DNA of 7,586 bases from contig JAUVEE010000032.1 of NCBI GenBank assembly GCA_030594935.1, positions 1 to 7,586 of the forward strand, in the 5' to 3' direction. The translations under genes were made by a program, and so were the position numbers. Origin of the DNA: a bacterium (GTDB taxonomy: Bacteria > Patescibacteriota > Minisyncoccia > Minisyncoccales > JAGLPU01). Positions 1 to 6,426 of the stretch are shown one piece after another; the first letter of the stretch is position 1, and every line of letters begins with the position of its first letter. The notes under the pieces were generated by a model that was not told the origin of the DNA, did no database searches, and saw nothing but the letters and a program-made list of their open reading frames with translations.

Positions 1-428
1 ATTGTATTATCGGCAATAATGCCATTGTCAGGGAATACGCCGACTTAGAAGAAGGAACTTTGATCGGCGCTAATGCCGAAGTGGCCCGAACTATTTTTCA
101 ACCGGGCGTTCATACCCATTCCGGCTATATCGGCGATTCAATTTTGGGCTCGGGCTGCCGGTTGGCTGCCGGAACAGTCACCGCCAATATCAGGATTGAC
201 CGGGGGGAAATAAAAACAATAGTCAGAAGAAAAAAAATCGGAACTGGCTTGAATAAACTGGGAGTGATTATGGGACAAAATTCAAAGACCGGCATAAATG
301 TCAGCCTAATGCCGGGCGTTTTAATCGGCGTTAATACTGACATCGGCGCCAACTCTTTAATAATGGAAAACATTCAAGATAATCTGATTGTTTATTCAGA
401 GAGCAATTTAAAAAAAGAAGCGAAATGA
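1..428 (+). CDS. GlmU-like sugar-1-phosphate nucleotidyltransferase/acetyltransferase, C-terminal part (5' end outside window)
   Basis: The frame is open from base 3 and gives 141 residues before a TGA stop, so the gene starts upstream of the window. An in-frame TTG at 60 is internal, because the hexapeptide pattern continues before it. What is visible is a left-handed beta-helix of repeated I-G-x-x-A/S units, the acyltransferase domain of GlmU-type enzymes. The motif H-S-G-Y-I-G-D (His codon 117-119) matches the catalytic-His segment H-x-x-Y-I/V-G-D. The segment T-G-x-N-K-L-G-V-I-M-G followed by K-T-G-I-N-V-S-x-M-P-G resembles archaeal-type bifunctional nucleotidyltransferase/acetyltransferases more than classical GlmU. 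The likely role is making a UDP-activated (N-acetyl)amino sugar for the envelope. The N-terminal nucleotidyltransferase domain is not in the window, so a plain acetyltransferase remains possible. It overlaps the next gene by four bases (ATGA), which implies co-translation. Confidence 0.78.
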   Translation, partial: CIIGNNAIVREYADLEEGTLIGANAEVARTIFQPGVHTHSGYIGDSILGSGCRLAAGTVTANIRIDRGEIKTIVRRKKIGTGLNKLGVIMGQNSKTGINVSLMPGVLIGVNTDIGANSLIMENIQDNLIVYSESNLKKEAK

Positions 429-1351
429 AGAAAAAAGCTTTAATTTTATTTTCCGGGGGACTGGATTCAATCTTAGCGGTCAAGATTCTGGAAAAACAAA
501 AAATGAGAGTCAAAGGAATAACTTTTAAAAGTTATTTTTTTGATTCAGCCCAGGCAGAAAAATCAGCTCAAGAAATAAAGCTGGCTTTAAAGGTGGTTGA
601 TTTTTCTAAAGCTCATTTAAATTTAATAAAGTCTCCTAAGTACGGCCGGGGGAGCGCTATGAATCCTTGCATTGACTGCCACTTGTTAATGCTGAAAAAA
701 GCCAAACAAATAATGAAGCGGGAAAACTTTGATTTTATTGCCACTGGAGAAGTTTTGGGAGAAAGGCCGATGTCGCAGAATAAAAAGGCCTTGCGGCTGG
801 TGGAAAAGGAATCGTCTCTAACCGGATATCTGTTGCGTCCCTTATCAGCTAAACTTCTGCCGAAAACTGTTCCCGAACAGTTAGGCTGGATAGACAGGGA
901 AAAGCTGTTTGCCATTTCCGGCCGTTCTCGAAAAAAACAGATTGCTTTAACAAAGAAGTATAGAATTAAAGCGTATCCCAGTCCCGGCGGAGGCTGCATC
1001 TTATGCGAACATGAATTCGGCAAAAGATTAGCGGAACTTTTTAAAGTTTGTCCTGATTGCCAAGGCAGCGACATTAGACTTTTATACTATGGCCGGCATT
1101 TTTGGAAAAACAAAGTAAAAATTGTAGTGGGGAGAAACGAATCAGAGAATGAGAAGTTTAAAAAAATAGCTCTGGCTGGAGATATTTTAATTGAGATAGA
1201 AAATTATCCCGGGCCCTTAATACTGATTAGAAATTACGGAAAGAATGAAATCTCTGAAAGTGTTGTCCGGCAGGCCAAAAAGTTAGCTAGAAAACATTCA
1301 AACAAAGCGAAAAATAAGAAAGATGTAAAGTTTGTTTTGTTCAATAAATAA
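425..1351 (+). CDS. PP-loop ATPase, ThiI/MnmA-like tRNA thiolation family
   Basis: The protein has 308 residues. The N-terminus carries the PP-loop S-G-G-L-D-S (residues 10-15), which binds ATP and adenylates a target base, usually tRNA uridine before sulfur insertion. N-P-C-I-D-C-H (80-86) resembles the NPC-x-x-C element of MnmA-like enzymes. The stretch 107-118 (T-G-E-V-L-G-E-R-P-M-S-Q) and G-G-G-C-I-L-C (188-194) fit a little-studied group usually annotated as ThiI-related or thiouridylase-like. There are three CxxC pairs (C82/C85, C191/C194, C209/C212). I see no THUMP domain of classical ThiI and no rhodanese domain, so the sulfur donor and exact target nucleoside cannot be read from the sequence. 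The ATG start overlaps the stop of the upstream gene and is preceded by a weak purine-rich AAAGAAG. Family assignment is firm, exact reaction uncertain. Confidence 0.75.
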   Translation: MKKKALILFSGGLDSILAVKILEKQKMRVKGITFKSYFFDSAQAEKSAQEIKLALKVVDFSKAHLNLIKSPKYGRGSAMNPCIDCHLLMLKKAKQIMKRENFDFIATGEVLGERPMSQNKKALRLVEKESSLTGYLLRPLSAKLLPKTVPEQLGWIDREKLFAISGRSRKKQIALTKKYRIKAYPSPGGGCILCEHEFGKRLAELFKVCPDCQGSDIRLLYYGRHFWKNKVKIVVGRNESENEKFKKIALAGDILIEIENYPGPLILIRNYGKNEISESVVRQAKKLARKHSNKAKNKKDVKFVLFNK

Positions 1352-1395
1352 TCAGAGGAAGATTTCTTTCAAGATCTAGTCCACCTCTAAGGGCC

Positions 1396-1432
1396 AAACA
1401 AAATGCCGGATTATTTCCGGCCGTCTTTTTTT
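1396..1432. terminator. Bidirectional intrinsic terminator between PP-loop gene and nnrD
   Basis: A perfect 6-bp GC-rich stem (GCCGGA at 1405-1410, TCCGGC at 1416-1421) encloses a 5-base loop. On the plus strand CGTC and a run of Ts to 1432 follow, a good terminator for the PP-loop gene. On the minus strand ATTTTGTTT follows, a weaker tail that could end the nnrD transcript. The nnrD stop codon (1411-1413) lies in the loop, so the right arm and T-tract are also nnrD coding sequence. The rest of the 1352-1410 gap shows only a weak inverted repeat (AGAGG...CCTCT) without a T-tract. Confidence 0.65.
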
Positions 1433-2241
1433 AATATCAACGGCAGGAATTCAAAAACATCGCTGGCTAAAACTCCTTCGCCATATTTTTTACCGGCCAA
1501 CTCGCCTGCGCGACCATTGATATAAGCGGCTGCTTGAGCTGCTTCAAACGGTTCTATGTTTCGGGCCAAAAGCGTTCCGCAGATTCCGCTTAAGGTGTCT
1601 CCAAAACCTCCTTTGGTCATAAAATAAGAGCCGGTTTTATTTAGGGCAACTTTTTTGCCATCGGAAATAACATCAACATGGCCTTTTAATAGAATTGTTG
1701 TTTCTAGTTTATCGGCCCATTTTTTAACCTTTTCTTTTCGGTCTTTGATTTCCGGCTTCACCTTCTCACCGGTTAGAATCCTGAATTCTTCAATATGAGG
1801 GGTAATTATCGCTTTTCTCTTTTTAATAATTTCCGGTTTTTCCGCTATCGCCCTGATTGCTTCGGCGTCAACAACTATTGGCAGATTAGTGTCTTTGATA
1901 ATTTTCCTGATTGCCTGACAGGTTTTTTTGCTTCTGTTCAAACCGCCGCCAATAATTAAAGAGTGGAAGTTTTTAGCTAAAGCCAAAATTTTGGGAACAT
2001 GTTTTAATTCCAATTCGTTGTCTAGGGGATAAGTGATGATATCTGGAGCAAAAGAAGCTGCGATATCCATCGCTCTTCTTGGTCCGGCAATAGTAATCAG
2101 ATCAGCCCCGCTTCTTAGGGCGGCCAGGCCGTTGAAAACCGGAGAGCCGGAATATTGCTTGCTTCCGCCAATAATCAAAACGTAGCCGAATTGGCCTTTA
2201 TGAGACCAGAGATTTCGCTGGGGATAGTATTTTAGGGCCAT
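1411..2241 (-). CDS. nnrD: ADP/ATP-dependent NAD(P)H-hydrate dehydratase
   Basis: The protein has 276 residues and is a ribokinase-fold enzyme of the YjeF C-terminal (carbohydrate kinase-like) family. It dehydrates damaged NADHX/NADPHX back to NADH/NADPH using a nucleotide cofactor. Visible family motifs are H-K-G-Q-F-G-Y-V-L-I-I-G-G-S (14-27), V-V-D-A-E-A-I (123-129, usually vvDADAL), I-T-P-H-I-E-E-F (146-153, usually TPHPGEF) and G-G-F-G-D-T-L-S-G (211-219, usually GGTGDVLAG). D215 is the expected catalytic base. The N-terminal epimerase domain of the fused bacterial form (Nnr) is absent, so the epimerase would have to be encoded elsewhere or be missing. The gene lies 21 bases downstream of the membrane-protein gene on the same strand. 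No clear Shine-Dalgarno precedes its ATG. Confidence 0.88.
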   Translation of the reverse strand: MALKYYPQRNLWSHKGQFGYVLIIGGSKQYSGSPVFNGLAALRSGADLITIAGPRRAMDIAASFAPDIITYPLDNELELKHVPKILALAKNFHSLIIGGGLNRSKKTCQAIRKIIKDTNLPIVVDAEAIRAIAEKPEIIKKRKAIITPHIEEFRILTGEKVKPEIKDRKEKVKKWADKLETTILLKGHVDVISDGKKVALNKTGSYFMTKGGFGDTLSGICGTLLARNIEPFEAAQAAAYINGRAGELAGKKYGEGVLASDVFEFLPLILKKDGRK

Positions 2242-2262
2242 AAATTACTTTGCCAAAAAATG

Positions 2263-2721
2263 CTAAAACAAGCCGAATTGATTGTGAACGGCTTGGGTTA
2301 TTGAAAACGACATTAACGCAAATATCAGCGGAAGAAGAGTTGAATTTATCAACATCAATAGCATCGCTCCCGCCTGATAGCTTTTAGGCAGAGCCTGCGA
2401 GGAAGCAACCTTTCTATCAATGATAAATCCGGCAATAATTTGCAGAAAAGAAAGAATGGCGATTAGAATTAGAACGGGATTGATATACGAAGGAATTGTT
2501 ATACCGAACTCGTTTAAATTTTTGGACATTTCCGGCAGCCAGACAGCTGAAAGGATAACTGAAAGCATTAAAGTTTCTCCGCCGAAAAGCCATAACAAGA
2601 GATGGAGTTTTTTATAGAAGCATCGCATTTCTTTCCAGATGTAAATCACTCCGAAAGGAGGGACTAAAAAGAGCAATAAAATAGCGATTATCCATTTTAT
2701 TTTATTATTTTTTTGTTCCAT
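2263..2721 (-). CDS. Hypothetical membrane protein with four predicted transmembrane helices
   Basis: I do not recognise the family. From the ATG at 2721 the protein has 152 residues, with hydrophobic segments at about 9-29, 40-62, 80-101 and 117-141. Lysine/arginine-rich stretches lie at the N-terminus (M-E-Q-K-N-N-K), around 30-39 and at 103. The positive-inside rule therefore puts the N-terminus in the cytoplasm. No catalytic motif or signal-peptidase site is evident. An upstream in-frame ATG at 2763 would add 14 residues, but it lies only 11 bases past the tRNA 3' end. The shorter start gives the usual charged N-terminus before the first helix, so I prefer it. Neither start has a Shine-Dalgarno. 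It lies between tRNA-Leu and nnrD on one strand, so all three may share a transcript. Confidence 0.6.
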   Translation of the reverse strand: MEQKNNKIKWIIAILLLFLVPPFGVIYIWKEMRCFYKKLHLLLWLFGGETLMLSVILSAVWLPEMSKNLNEFGITIPSYINPVLILIAILSFLQIIAGFIIDRKVASSQALPKSYQAGAMLLMLINSTLLPLIFALMSFSITQAVHNQFGLF

Positions 2722-2773
2722 AATATGTTTTAAGTTAATATTTTTAAAAAGAAAGGAGAGCACTCGACTGTTG

Positions 2774-2857
2774 TGCCGGAAGAGGGACTCGAACCCTCAA
2801 GCCCTTGCGGACAGTGGATTTTGAGTCCACCCTGTTTGCCAATTTCAGCACTCCGGC
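2774..2857 (-). tRNA. tRNA-Leu, anticodon CAA
   Basis: Read on the minus strand, the 84-base gene folds completely. Acceptor GCCGGAG pairs with TTCCGGC with one terminal G-U. The D-stem is CTG/CAG with a loop containing GG. The anticodon stem is GTGGA/TCCAC with loop CTCAAAA (anticodon CAA, reading UUG). The long class II variable arm has stem GTCC/GGGC capped by a GCAA tetraloop, and the T-arm is GAGGG-TTCGAGT-CCCTC. The discriminator is A, as expected for leucine tRNA. The following bases are CAA, so CCA is not encoded and must be added by a nucleotidyltransferase. There is no intron. Confidence 0.95.
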
Positions 2858-2889
2858 CCGCATCTATACTTTAACAGAAAATAGGGTAT

Positions 2890-2918
2890 TTGTAAATTTC
2901 AATAGATTATGATATTTT
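2890..2918 (+). promoter_or_regulatory. Candidate parA promoter, predicted leaderless
   Basis: TTGTAA (2890-2895) and TATTTT (2913-2918) are separated by 17 bases. The -10 box is preceded by TGA, an extended -10 element. Each box matches 4 of 6 consensus positions. Transcription would start about at the A of the parA ATG (2925), giving a leaderless mRNA, which fits the absence of any Shine-Dalgarno upstream. Other AT-rich hexamers (TATGAT 2908-2913, TATACT 2918-2923) have no partner -35, so this is a weak call. Confidence 0.3.
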
Positions 2919-2924
2919 ATACTA

Positions 2925-3695
2925 ATGGCTCGAATTATTTCTATCTGCAACAATAAAGGGGGAGTAGGCAAAACTAATGTTAGCGTTAATTTGCCTGTTT
3001 TTTTGGCCGCTTTAGGCAAGAGAGTTTTACTGGTTGATTTTGACCATCAAGCCAATGCCACTTATTCATTAGGCATTAAACCGAATTATCTTCCTCTCTC
3101 AGTTTACCATGCTTTGACCGGCAGCGTTGCTCCTTCGGCAGTTATTAGAAAGACTCCTTTTTTTGGTTATGAAATTATGCCCGCTTCTCCTGATTTGGCC
3201 GGAGCGGCCGTGGAATTGATAAATTTAAAAAACAGAGAGTTCAAGCTGGCGCATATTTTAGAAGAAGTTGCTTCAGATTATGATTTTATTATTATTGATT
3301 CTCCTCCCAGCCTTGATCTGCTGACTATTAACGCTTTGTGCGCTTCCCAGGAAGTGTTAATTCCTGTTCAAGCCGAATATTTGGCTCTGGAGGGGTTGGC
3401 CCAATTAATGAACACGATTGATTTGGTTAAAAATAATTTAGGAAGCGATATTAAAGTCGCCGGCGCTCTGCTTACCATGTACGACCAAAGAAACAAGGTT
3501 TCCCAGGAGGTGGCCAAAGAAGTAAGAAGGAATTTTCCGGCTTATGTTTTTGACGCCGTGATACCGAGGAATGTGGCTCTGGCTGAAGCTCCCAGATTTG
3601 GAAAAACAATTTTGCAATACGCGCCTACTTCCCGGGCAGCCAAAGCTTATCGGGAATTGGCTGAAGAGATTATTAATATGGGGCAAGAAACATAA
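2925..3695 (+). CDS. parA: Chromosome-partitioning ATPase ParA (Soj-type)
   Basis: The 256-residue length is typical of chromosomal Soj/ParA without an N-terminal DNA-binding domain. The deviant Walker A K-G-G-V-G-K-T-N (11-18) contains the signature lysine K11. Walker A' is V-D-F-D-H-Q-A-N (37-44) and Walker B is F-I-I-I-D-S-P-P-S (121-129, D125). The C-terminal stretch I-P-R-N-V-A-L-A-E-A-P (213-223) and the following G-K-T-I-L-Q-Y are hallmarks of this family. ParA dimerises on ATP, coats nucleoid DNA, and is released when ParB triggers hydrolysis, pulling the origin region apart. The partner parB follows after 12 bases. No Shine-Dalgarno is seen before the ATG. The gene is divergent from tRNA-Leu. 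Confidence 0.95.
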   Translation: MARIISICNNKGGVGKTNVSVNLPVFLAALGKRVLLVDFDHQANATYSLGIKPNYLPLSVYHALTGSVAPSAVIRKTPFFGYEIMPASPDLAGAAVELINLKNREFKLAHILEEVASDYDFIIIDSPPSLDLLTINALCASQEVLIPVQAEYLALEGLAQLMNTIDLVKNNLGSDIKVAGALLTMYDQRNKVSQEVAKEVRRNFPAYVFDAVIPRNVALAEAPRFGKTILQYAPTSRAAKAYRELAEEIINMGQET

Positions 3696-3707
3696 ATATA
3701 CAATTAT

Positions 3708-4577
3708 ATGAAAAACTTAGGCAAAGGTTTGGAATCATTAATTCCTAAAAAAGCAGAAGATTTCGGAGATGTTTCTGCCGCTAAAAAAGAAGCTGTTTTC
3801 TATATTGAAATAGATAAGATCAAACCCAATCCTTATCAGCCCCGGCAGGAATTTGAAGACAAGAATATAAAAGACTTGGCGGAATCGATCAGGGAATATG
3901 GAATTTTGCAGCCCTTGATCGTAACCCGAACAGGAAGGGGGTCATATCAGCTTATTGCCGGAGAAAGAAGATTGAAAGCGGCTAAAAAAGTGGGCTTGGC
4001 TCAAGTCCCGGTGATAATCAGAGAGCCAACCAAAAAAGAAAAGCTGGAAGTTTCTCTTATTGAAAATGTGCAGCGGGTTGATTTGAATGCTTTGGAAAAA
4101 GCAGAGGCTTTTAAAAAATTGCAGGCCGAGTTCAATCTTACCCAGAAAGAAATTGGCCGCTTAATGGGAATGAGCCGGGAAGCGGTAACCAATACTTTGC
4201 GTCTGCTTGATTTAACAGATGAAGCCAAGCAAGCGCTCAGAGAGGGTAAAATCAACGAAGGGCACGCCCGGTCTATCTTGCCGATCAAGGATCCCAAAAA
4301 ACAAAAGGCTGTTGTGGAAAAGATTATAAAAAAAGGATTGAATGTCAGGGAAGTGGAATATCTGGCCCAAAAGCTGGGAGAATGGAAAACCACCAAAAGA
4401 AAAGTTTCAGACAAAATACTGAAAGAGTTAAAAGATCTGGAAGAATGTTTTCAAGAATCTTTAGGGGTTAAAAACATTAAGCTGAAAAGCGAGGCCAATA
4501 AACTAAAGCTGATAGTTTTCTTTAATTCCAAGAAAGAACTGCAGAAAACTTTGACCAAGATAAAAGGCAAGCAGTAA
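3708..4577 (+). CDS. parB: Chromosome-partitioning protein ParB (Spo0J-type CTPase)
   Basis: The 289-residue length is normal for Spo0J/ParB. Domains in order: an N-terminal ParA-contact peptide (L-G-K-G-L-E-S-L-I-P, 4-13); the CTP-binding ParB/sulfiredoxin-like domain from about 30, with P-N-P-Y-Q-P-R (40-46), G-E-R-R (85-88) and E-N-V-Q-R (119-123); the helix-turn-helix around 144-167, which reads parS; a G-H-A-R element (185-188); and a lysine-rich C-terminal dimerisation region (about 230-289). ParB loads at parS as a CTP-dependent clamp, spreads, and activates ParA. Key CTPase residues look intact. No parS palindrome lies in the window. Translation probably couples to parA, since the 12-base gap has no Shine-Dalgarno. 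The stop codon is one base from the convergent rel stop. Confidence 0.95.
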   Translation: MKNLGKGLESLIPKKAEDFGDVSAAKKEAVFYIEIDKIKPNPYQPRQEFEDKNIKDLAESIREYGILQPLIVTRTGRGSYQLIAGERRLKAAKKVGLAQVPVIIREPTKKEKLEVSLIENVQRVDLNALEKAEAFKKLQAEFNLTQKEIGRLMGMSREAVTNTLRLLDLTDEAKQALREGKINEGHARSILPIKDPKKQKAVVEKIIKKGLNVREVEYLAQKLGEWKTTKRKVSDKILKELKDLEECFQESLGVKNIKLKSEANKLKLIVFFNSKKELQKTLTKIKGKQ

Positions 4578-4578
4578 T

Positions 4579-6339
4579 TTATTTCTCGTTCCAAGTGGCT
4601 TCAATAACTTTTTGCGGCCATTTTTTTTGCGCCCGTTTTAGGTTTTCACAATCCGCTCTATGAATGGAGGCTTCGTGTTTCTTGGTAATATAGGCCTTAA
4701 TATTGTTATTGGCCGAAGGAGAACAGCAGCGGGCAATGTTTATTGAAATTCCTGTTTGGCCGGCAACCAGTATTTTGGTTTTTTTCTTGACGACAGCTTT
4801 TGGTTTTACCGCAACCACCTCTCTCTTTTCTCTTTTTATTTCTGTTTTCGGCTGTTTTTTTCTTTTTTCTCTCCAAGCTTCCAGTTCCGTTTTGAAAAAT
4901 TTCTTAATCCGGGTGCGGGTTAAATTAGCCTTGATAAATCTAAACCAGTCTTTAGATGGCCTTCTGTTCTTATTCACAATGATTTCCACTATATCTCCAT
5001 TTTGCAATGCCTGGTCTAAGCGGGCGATTTTACTGTTAACCTTCGCCTGCTGGCAATGATTGCCGATATCAGTATGAATAGCGTAAGCAAAATCAACCGG
5101 AGTAGCTTCTTCCGGCAGGCTGATAACGTCGCCGTCAGGGGTAAAAACAAAAATTCTGTTGCGAAAAAAGTCAATTTTCAACGATTCCAAATATCTGTCA
5201 GCGGAAAAATCCTTGGTTTCTTTTTGCCAGTCTTTAAGCTGTTTTACCCAGTCAAGCTCGTTTTCCGGCGCTTTGGTGATCTTTTTTTTCAAAAAAGCTT
5301 TTAATCCTTTTTGTTCTGAATAATACCAATGAGCGGCAATACCGAATTCCGCTTCTTTGTGCATTAAAGGAGTTCTTATCTGGAATTCAATAATTCGGCC
5401 GTCAATACAAAAGACAGTGGTATGCAGGGACTGATAGCCGTTAGGCTTGGGCAGGGCGATATAGTCTTTGATTCGTCCGGGGAGGGGTTTCCAGAGCTTA
5501 TGAATAGCCCCTAAGGTTTGATAGCATTCTTCCACATTCTTCACGATTATTCTCAGAGCCACTAAATCGTAAATTTTATCCAAATCATTGTCGTAACGCT
5601 TGAGTTTTTGCCAAAGAGAATAATAATGCTTGGCCCGGGATTGAATTTCAATCGGTTGAATATTCTCCTTCCTCAGCTTTTTTATAATCTTTATCCTGAT
5701 TTTTTTTAGGTATCTTTCCCGCTCTTGGTACTTATCTTTAACGCGCTCGATTAATTGCTGGTATTCTTCAGGATAGACATGAGGAAATGACAGGTCTTCT
5801 ATTTGTCCCTTGAGCTCTCCAATACCCAGCCGATAGGCCAGGGGAGCATAGATTTCCAAACTTTCCAAAGCAATCCTTTTGCGCTTTTCCTCCGGCAGGT
5901 AACGAAGGGTTTCCAGATTATGCAGACGGTCAAACAGCCTAATTAAAATCACTCTTATATTTTTGCCTGTTGCCAGAAATAATTTTCTAAAGCTTTCCGC
6001 CTGTCTTTCTTTTCCTCGGTATTTGATTTTGCCCAGCTTGCTTACTCCTTCAACCAGGAAAGCAATTTCTTTGCCGAATTCTTTTTCCAGTTCTTCTTTG
6101 GTTATTTCCGTGTCTTCCAGGACATCATGAAGAAGCCCGGCCGCGATAGTGGTGGAATTTAATTTCATTTCCGCCAGGTTATAGGCAGTGTGCAGGGTGT
6201 GAATAATATAGTCTTCGCCGGAGTTTCTCTTTTGTCCCTGATGCGCTTTGGACGCAAAAAGATAAGCTCTTTTAATAAGATCAAGGTTGGCTGTTGGATT
6301 ATTCTCTTTGGCTTTCTCTAAAATTTTCTCAATAGTCAT
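4579..6339 (-). CDS. rel: Bifunctional (p)ppGpp synthetase/hydrolase Rel, lacking the C-terminal ACT domain
   Basis: The protein has 586 residues and controls the stringent-response alarmone (p)ppGpp. The N-terminal HD hydrolase looks intact: H47, H71-D72 in L-L-H-D-V-L-E-D-T, and D137 in F-D-R-L-H-N. The synthetase domain has R-A-K-H-Y-Y-S (235-241), Y-D-L-V-A-L-R (257-263), the R-x-K-D form (R289-I-K-D292) typical of bifunctional Rel/SpoT rather than the E-x-D-D form of RelA, N-G-Y-Q-S-L-H-T-T (300-308), and E318 in E-F-Q-I-R-T. A TGS domain spans about 395-455. A zinc-finger-like segment has C538-C539, H560 and C564. The chain then ends about 22 residues later, where long Rel proteins (about 730 residues) continue into an ACT/RRM domain. 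A basic, Ala/Val/Lys-rich linker (about 488-522) precedes the zinc-finger part. No Shine-Dalgarno; transcription may begin at the start codon. Confidence 0.95.
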   Translation of the reverse strand: MTIEKILEKAKENNPTANLDLIKRAYLFASKAHQGQKRNSGEDYIIHTLHTAYNLAEMKLNSTTIAAGLLHDVLEDTEITKEELEKEFGKEIAFLVEGVSKLGKIKYRGKERQAESFRKLFLATGKNIRVILIRLFDRLHNLETLRYLPEEKRKRIALESLEIYAPLAYRLGIGELKGQIEDLSFPHVYPEEYQQLIERVKDKYQERERYLKKIRIKIIKKLRKENIQPIEIQSRAKHYYSLWQKLKRYDNDLDKIYDLVALRIIVKNVEECYQTLGAIHKLWKPLPGRIKDYIALPKPNGYQSLHTTVFCIDGRIIEFQIRTPLMHKEAEFGIAAHWYYSEQKGLKAFLKKKITKAPENELDWVKQLKDWQKETKDFSADRYLESLKIDFFRNRIFVFTPDGDVISLPEEATPVDFAYAIHTDIGNHCQQAKVNSKIARLDQALQNGDIVEIIVNKNRRPSKDWFRFIKANLTRTRIKKFFKTELEAWREKRKKQPKTEIKREKREVVAVKPKAVVKKKTKILVAGQTGISINIARCCSPSANNNIKAYITKKHEASIHRADCENLKRAQKKWPQKVIEATWNEK

Positions 6340-6345
6340 AATTCA

Positions 6346-6374
6346 ATCTTATAACTTAATTAAAAATTTGACAA
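6346..6374 (-). promoter_or_regulatory. Candidate rel promoter, predicted leaderless
   Basis: On the minus strand TTGTCA (6374-6369, 5 of 6 to consensus) is followed after 17 bases by TAAGAT (6351-6346, 4 of 6). The start would fall at about 6339-6340, on the A of the rel ATG, so the transcript would have no leader. This agrees with the lack of a ribosome binding site. The -35 box shares five bases with the -35 box of the divergent gene. Confidence 0.45.
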
Positions 6375-6395
6375 GAGGAAAATATCTGGTATAGT
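6368..6395 (+). promoter_or_regulatory. Strong sigma70-type promoter of the Nudix-like gene
   Basis: A perfect TTGACA -35 box (6368-6373) and a TATAGT -10 box (6390-6395, 5 of 6) are separated by 16 bases, with an extended -10 TGG directly upstream. Transcription should start near 6402, giving a leader of about 25 bases that holds the ribosome binding site. It is the best promoter match in the window. Confidence 0.7.
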
Positions 6396-6413
6396 TTAAA
6401 CCAAAGAAATATT

Positions 6414-6420
6414 GAGGTGA
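6414..6420 (+). promoter_or_regulatory. Ribosome binding site of the Nudix-like gene
   Basis: GAGGTGA, six bases before the ATG at 6427, is a near-perfect match to the anti-Shine-Dalgarno sequence and fixes this start. It is the only strong one in the window; parA, parB, nnrD, rel and the membrane-protein gene have none that I can see. Confidence 0.8.
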
Positions 6421-6426
6421 TTGTAG

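Noticed and set aside
60..428. Independent small gene starting at TTG 60
   Set aside because: The same frame is open back to base 3 and encodes further hexapeptide-repeat residues, so this is an internal codon of a gene entering from the left.
613..1074. Long minus-strand frame opposite the PP-loop gene
   Set aside because: It lies entirely antisense to a gene with clear family motifs, shows no motif of its own and has no ribosome binding site. The same holds for the other frames opposite parA, parB, rel and topA.
1354..1388. Inverted repeat AGAGG...CCTCT as a second terminator or small RNA
   Set aside because: Five base pairs around a long, poorly paired interior with no T-tract on either side.
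2722..2763. Upstream ATG at 2763 as the membrane-protein start
   Set aside because: It is 11 bases from the tRNA end, has no ribosome binding site, and adds a 14-residue extension before an otherwise typical charged N-terminus.
2774..2857. tRNA-Leu as an integration site of a mobile element
   Set aside because: No repeat of the tRNA 3' end, integrase or other mobile gene is visible on either side within the window.
2858..2885. Promoter for tRNA-Leu on the minus strand
   Set aside because: TATAGA just upstream of the tRNA could be a -10 box, but the nearest -35-like hexamer (TTTACA) is 22 bases away, outside the accepted spacing.
2858..2924. parS site near parAB
   Set aside because: I searched by eye for the palindrome TGTTTCACGTGAAACA or close variants here and across the window and found none. 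The site is presumably elsewhere on the chromosome.
4595..4628. Plus-strand terminator for parB made of TGGC...GGCCA and T8
   Set aside because: The stem has only four base pairs with a loop of about 17 bases, too weak to call; the T-run is explained by rel lysine codons.
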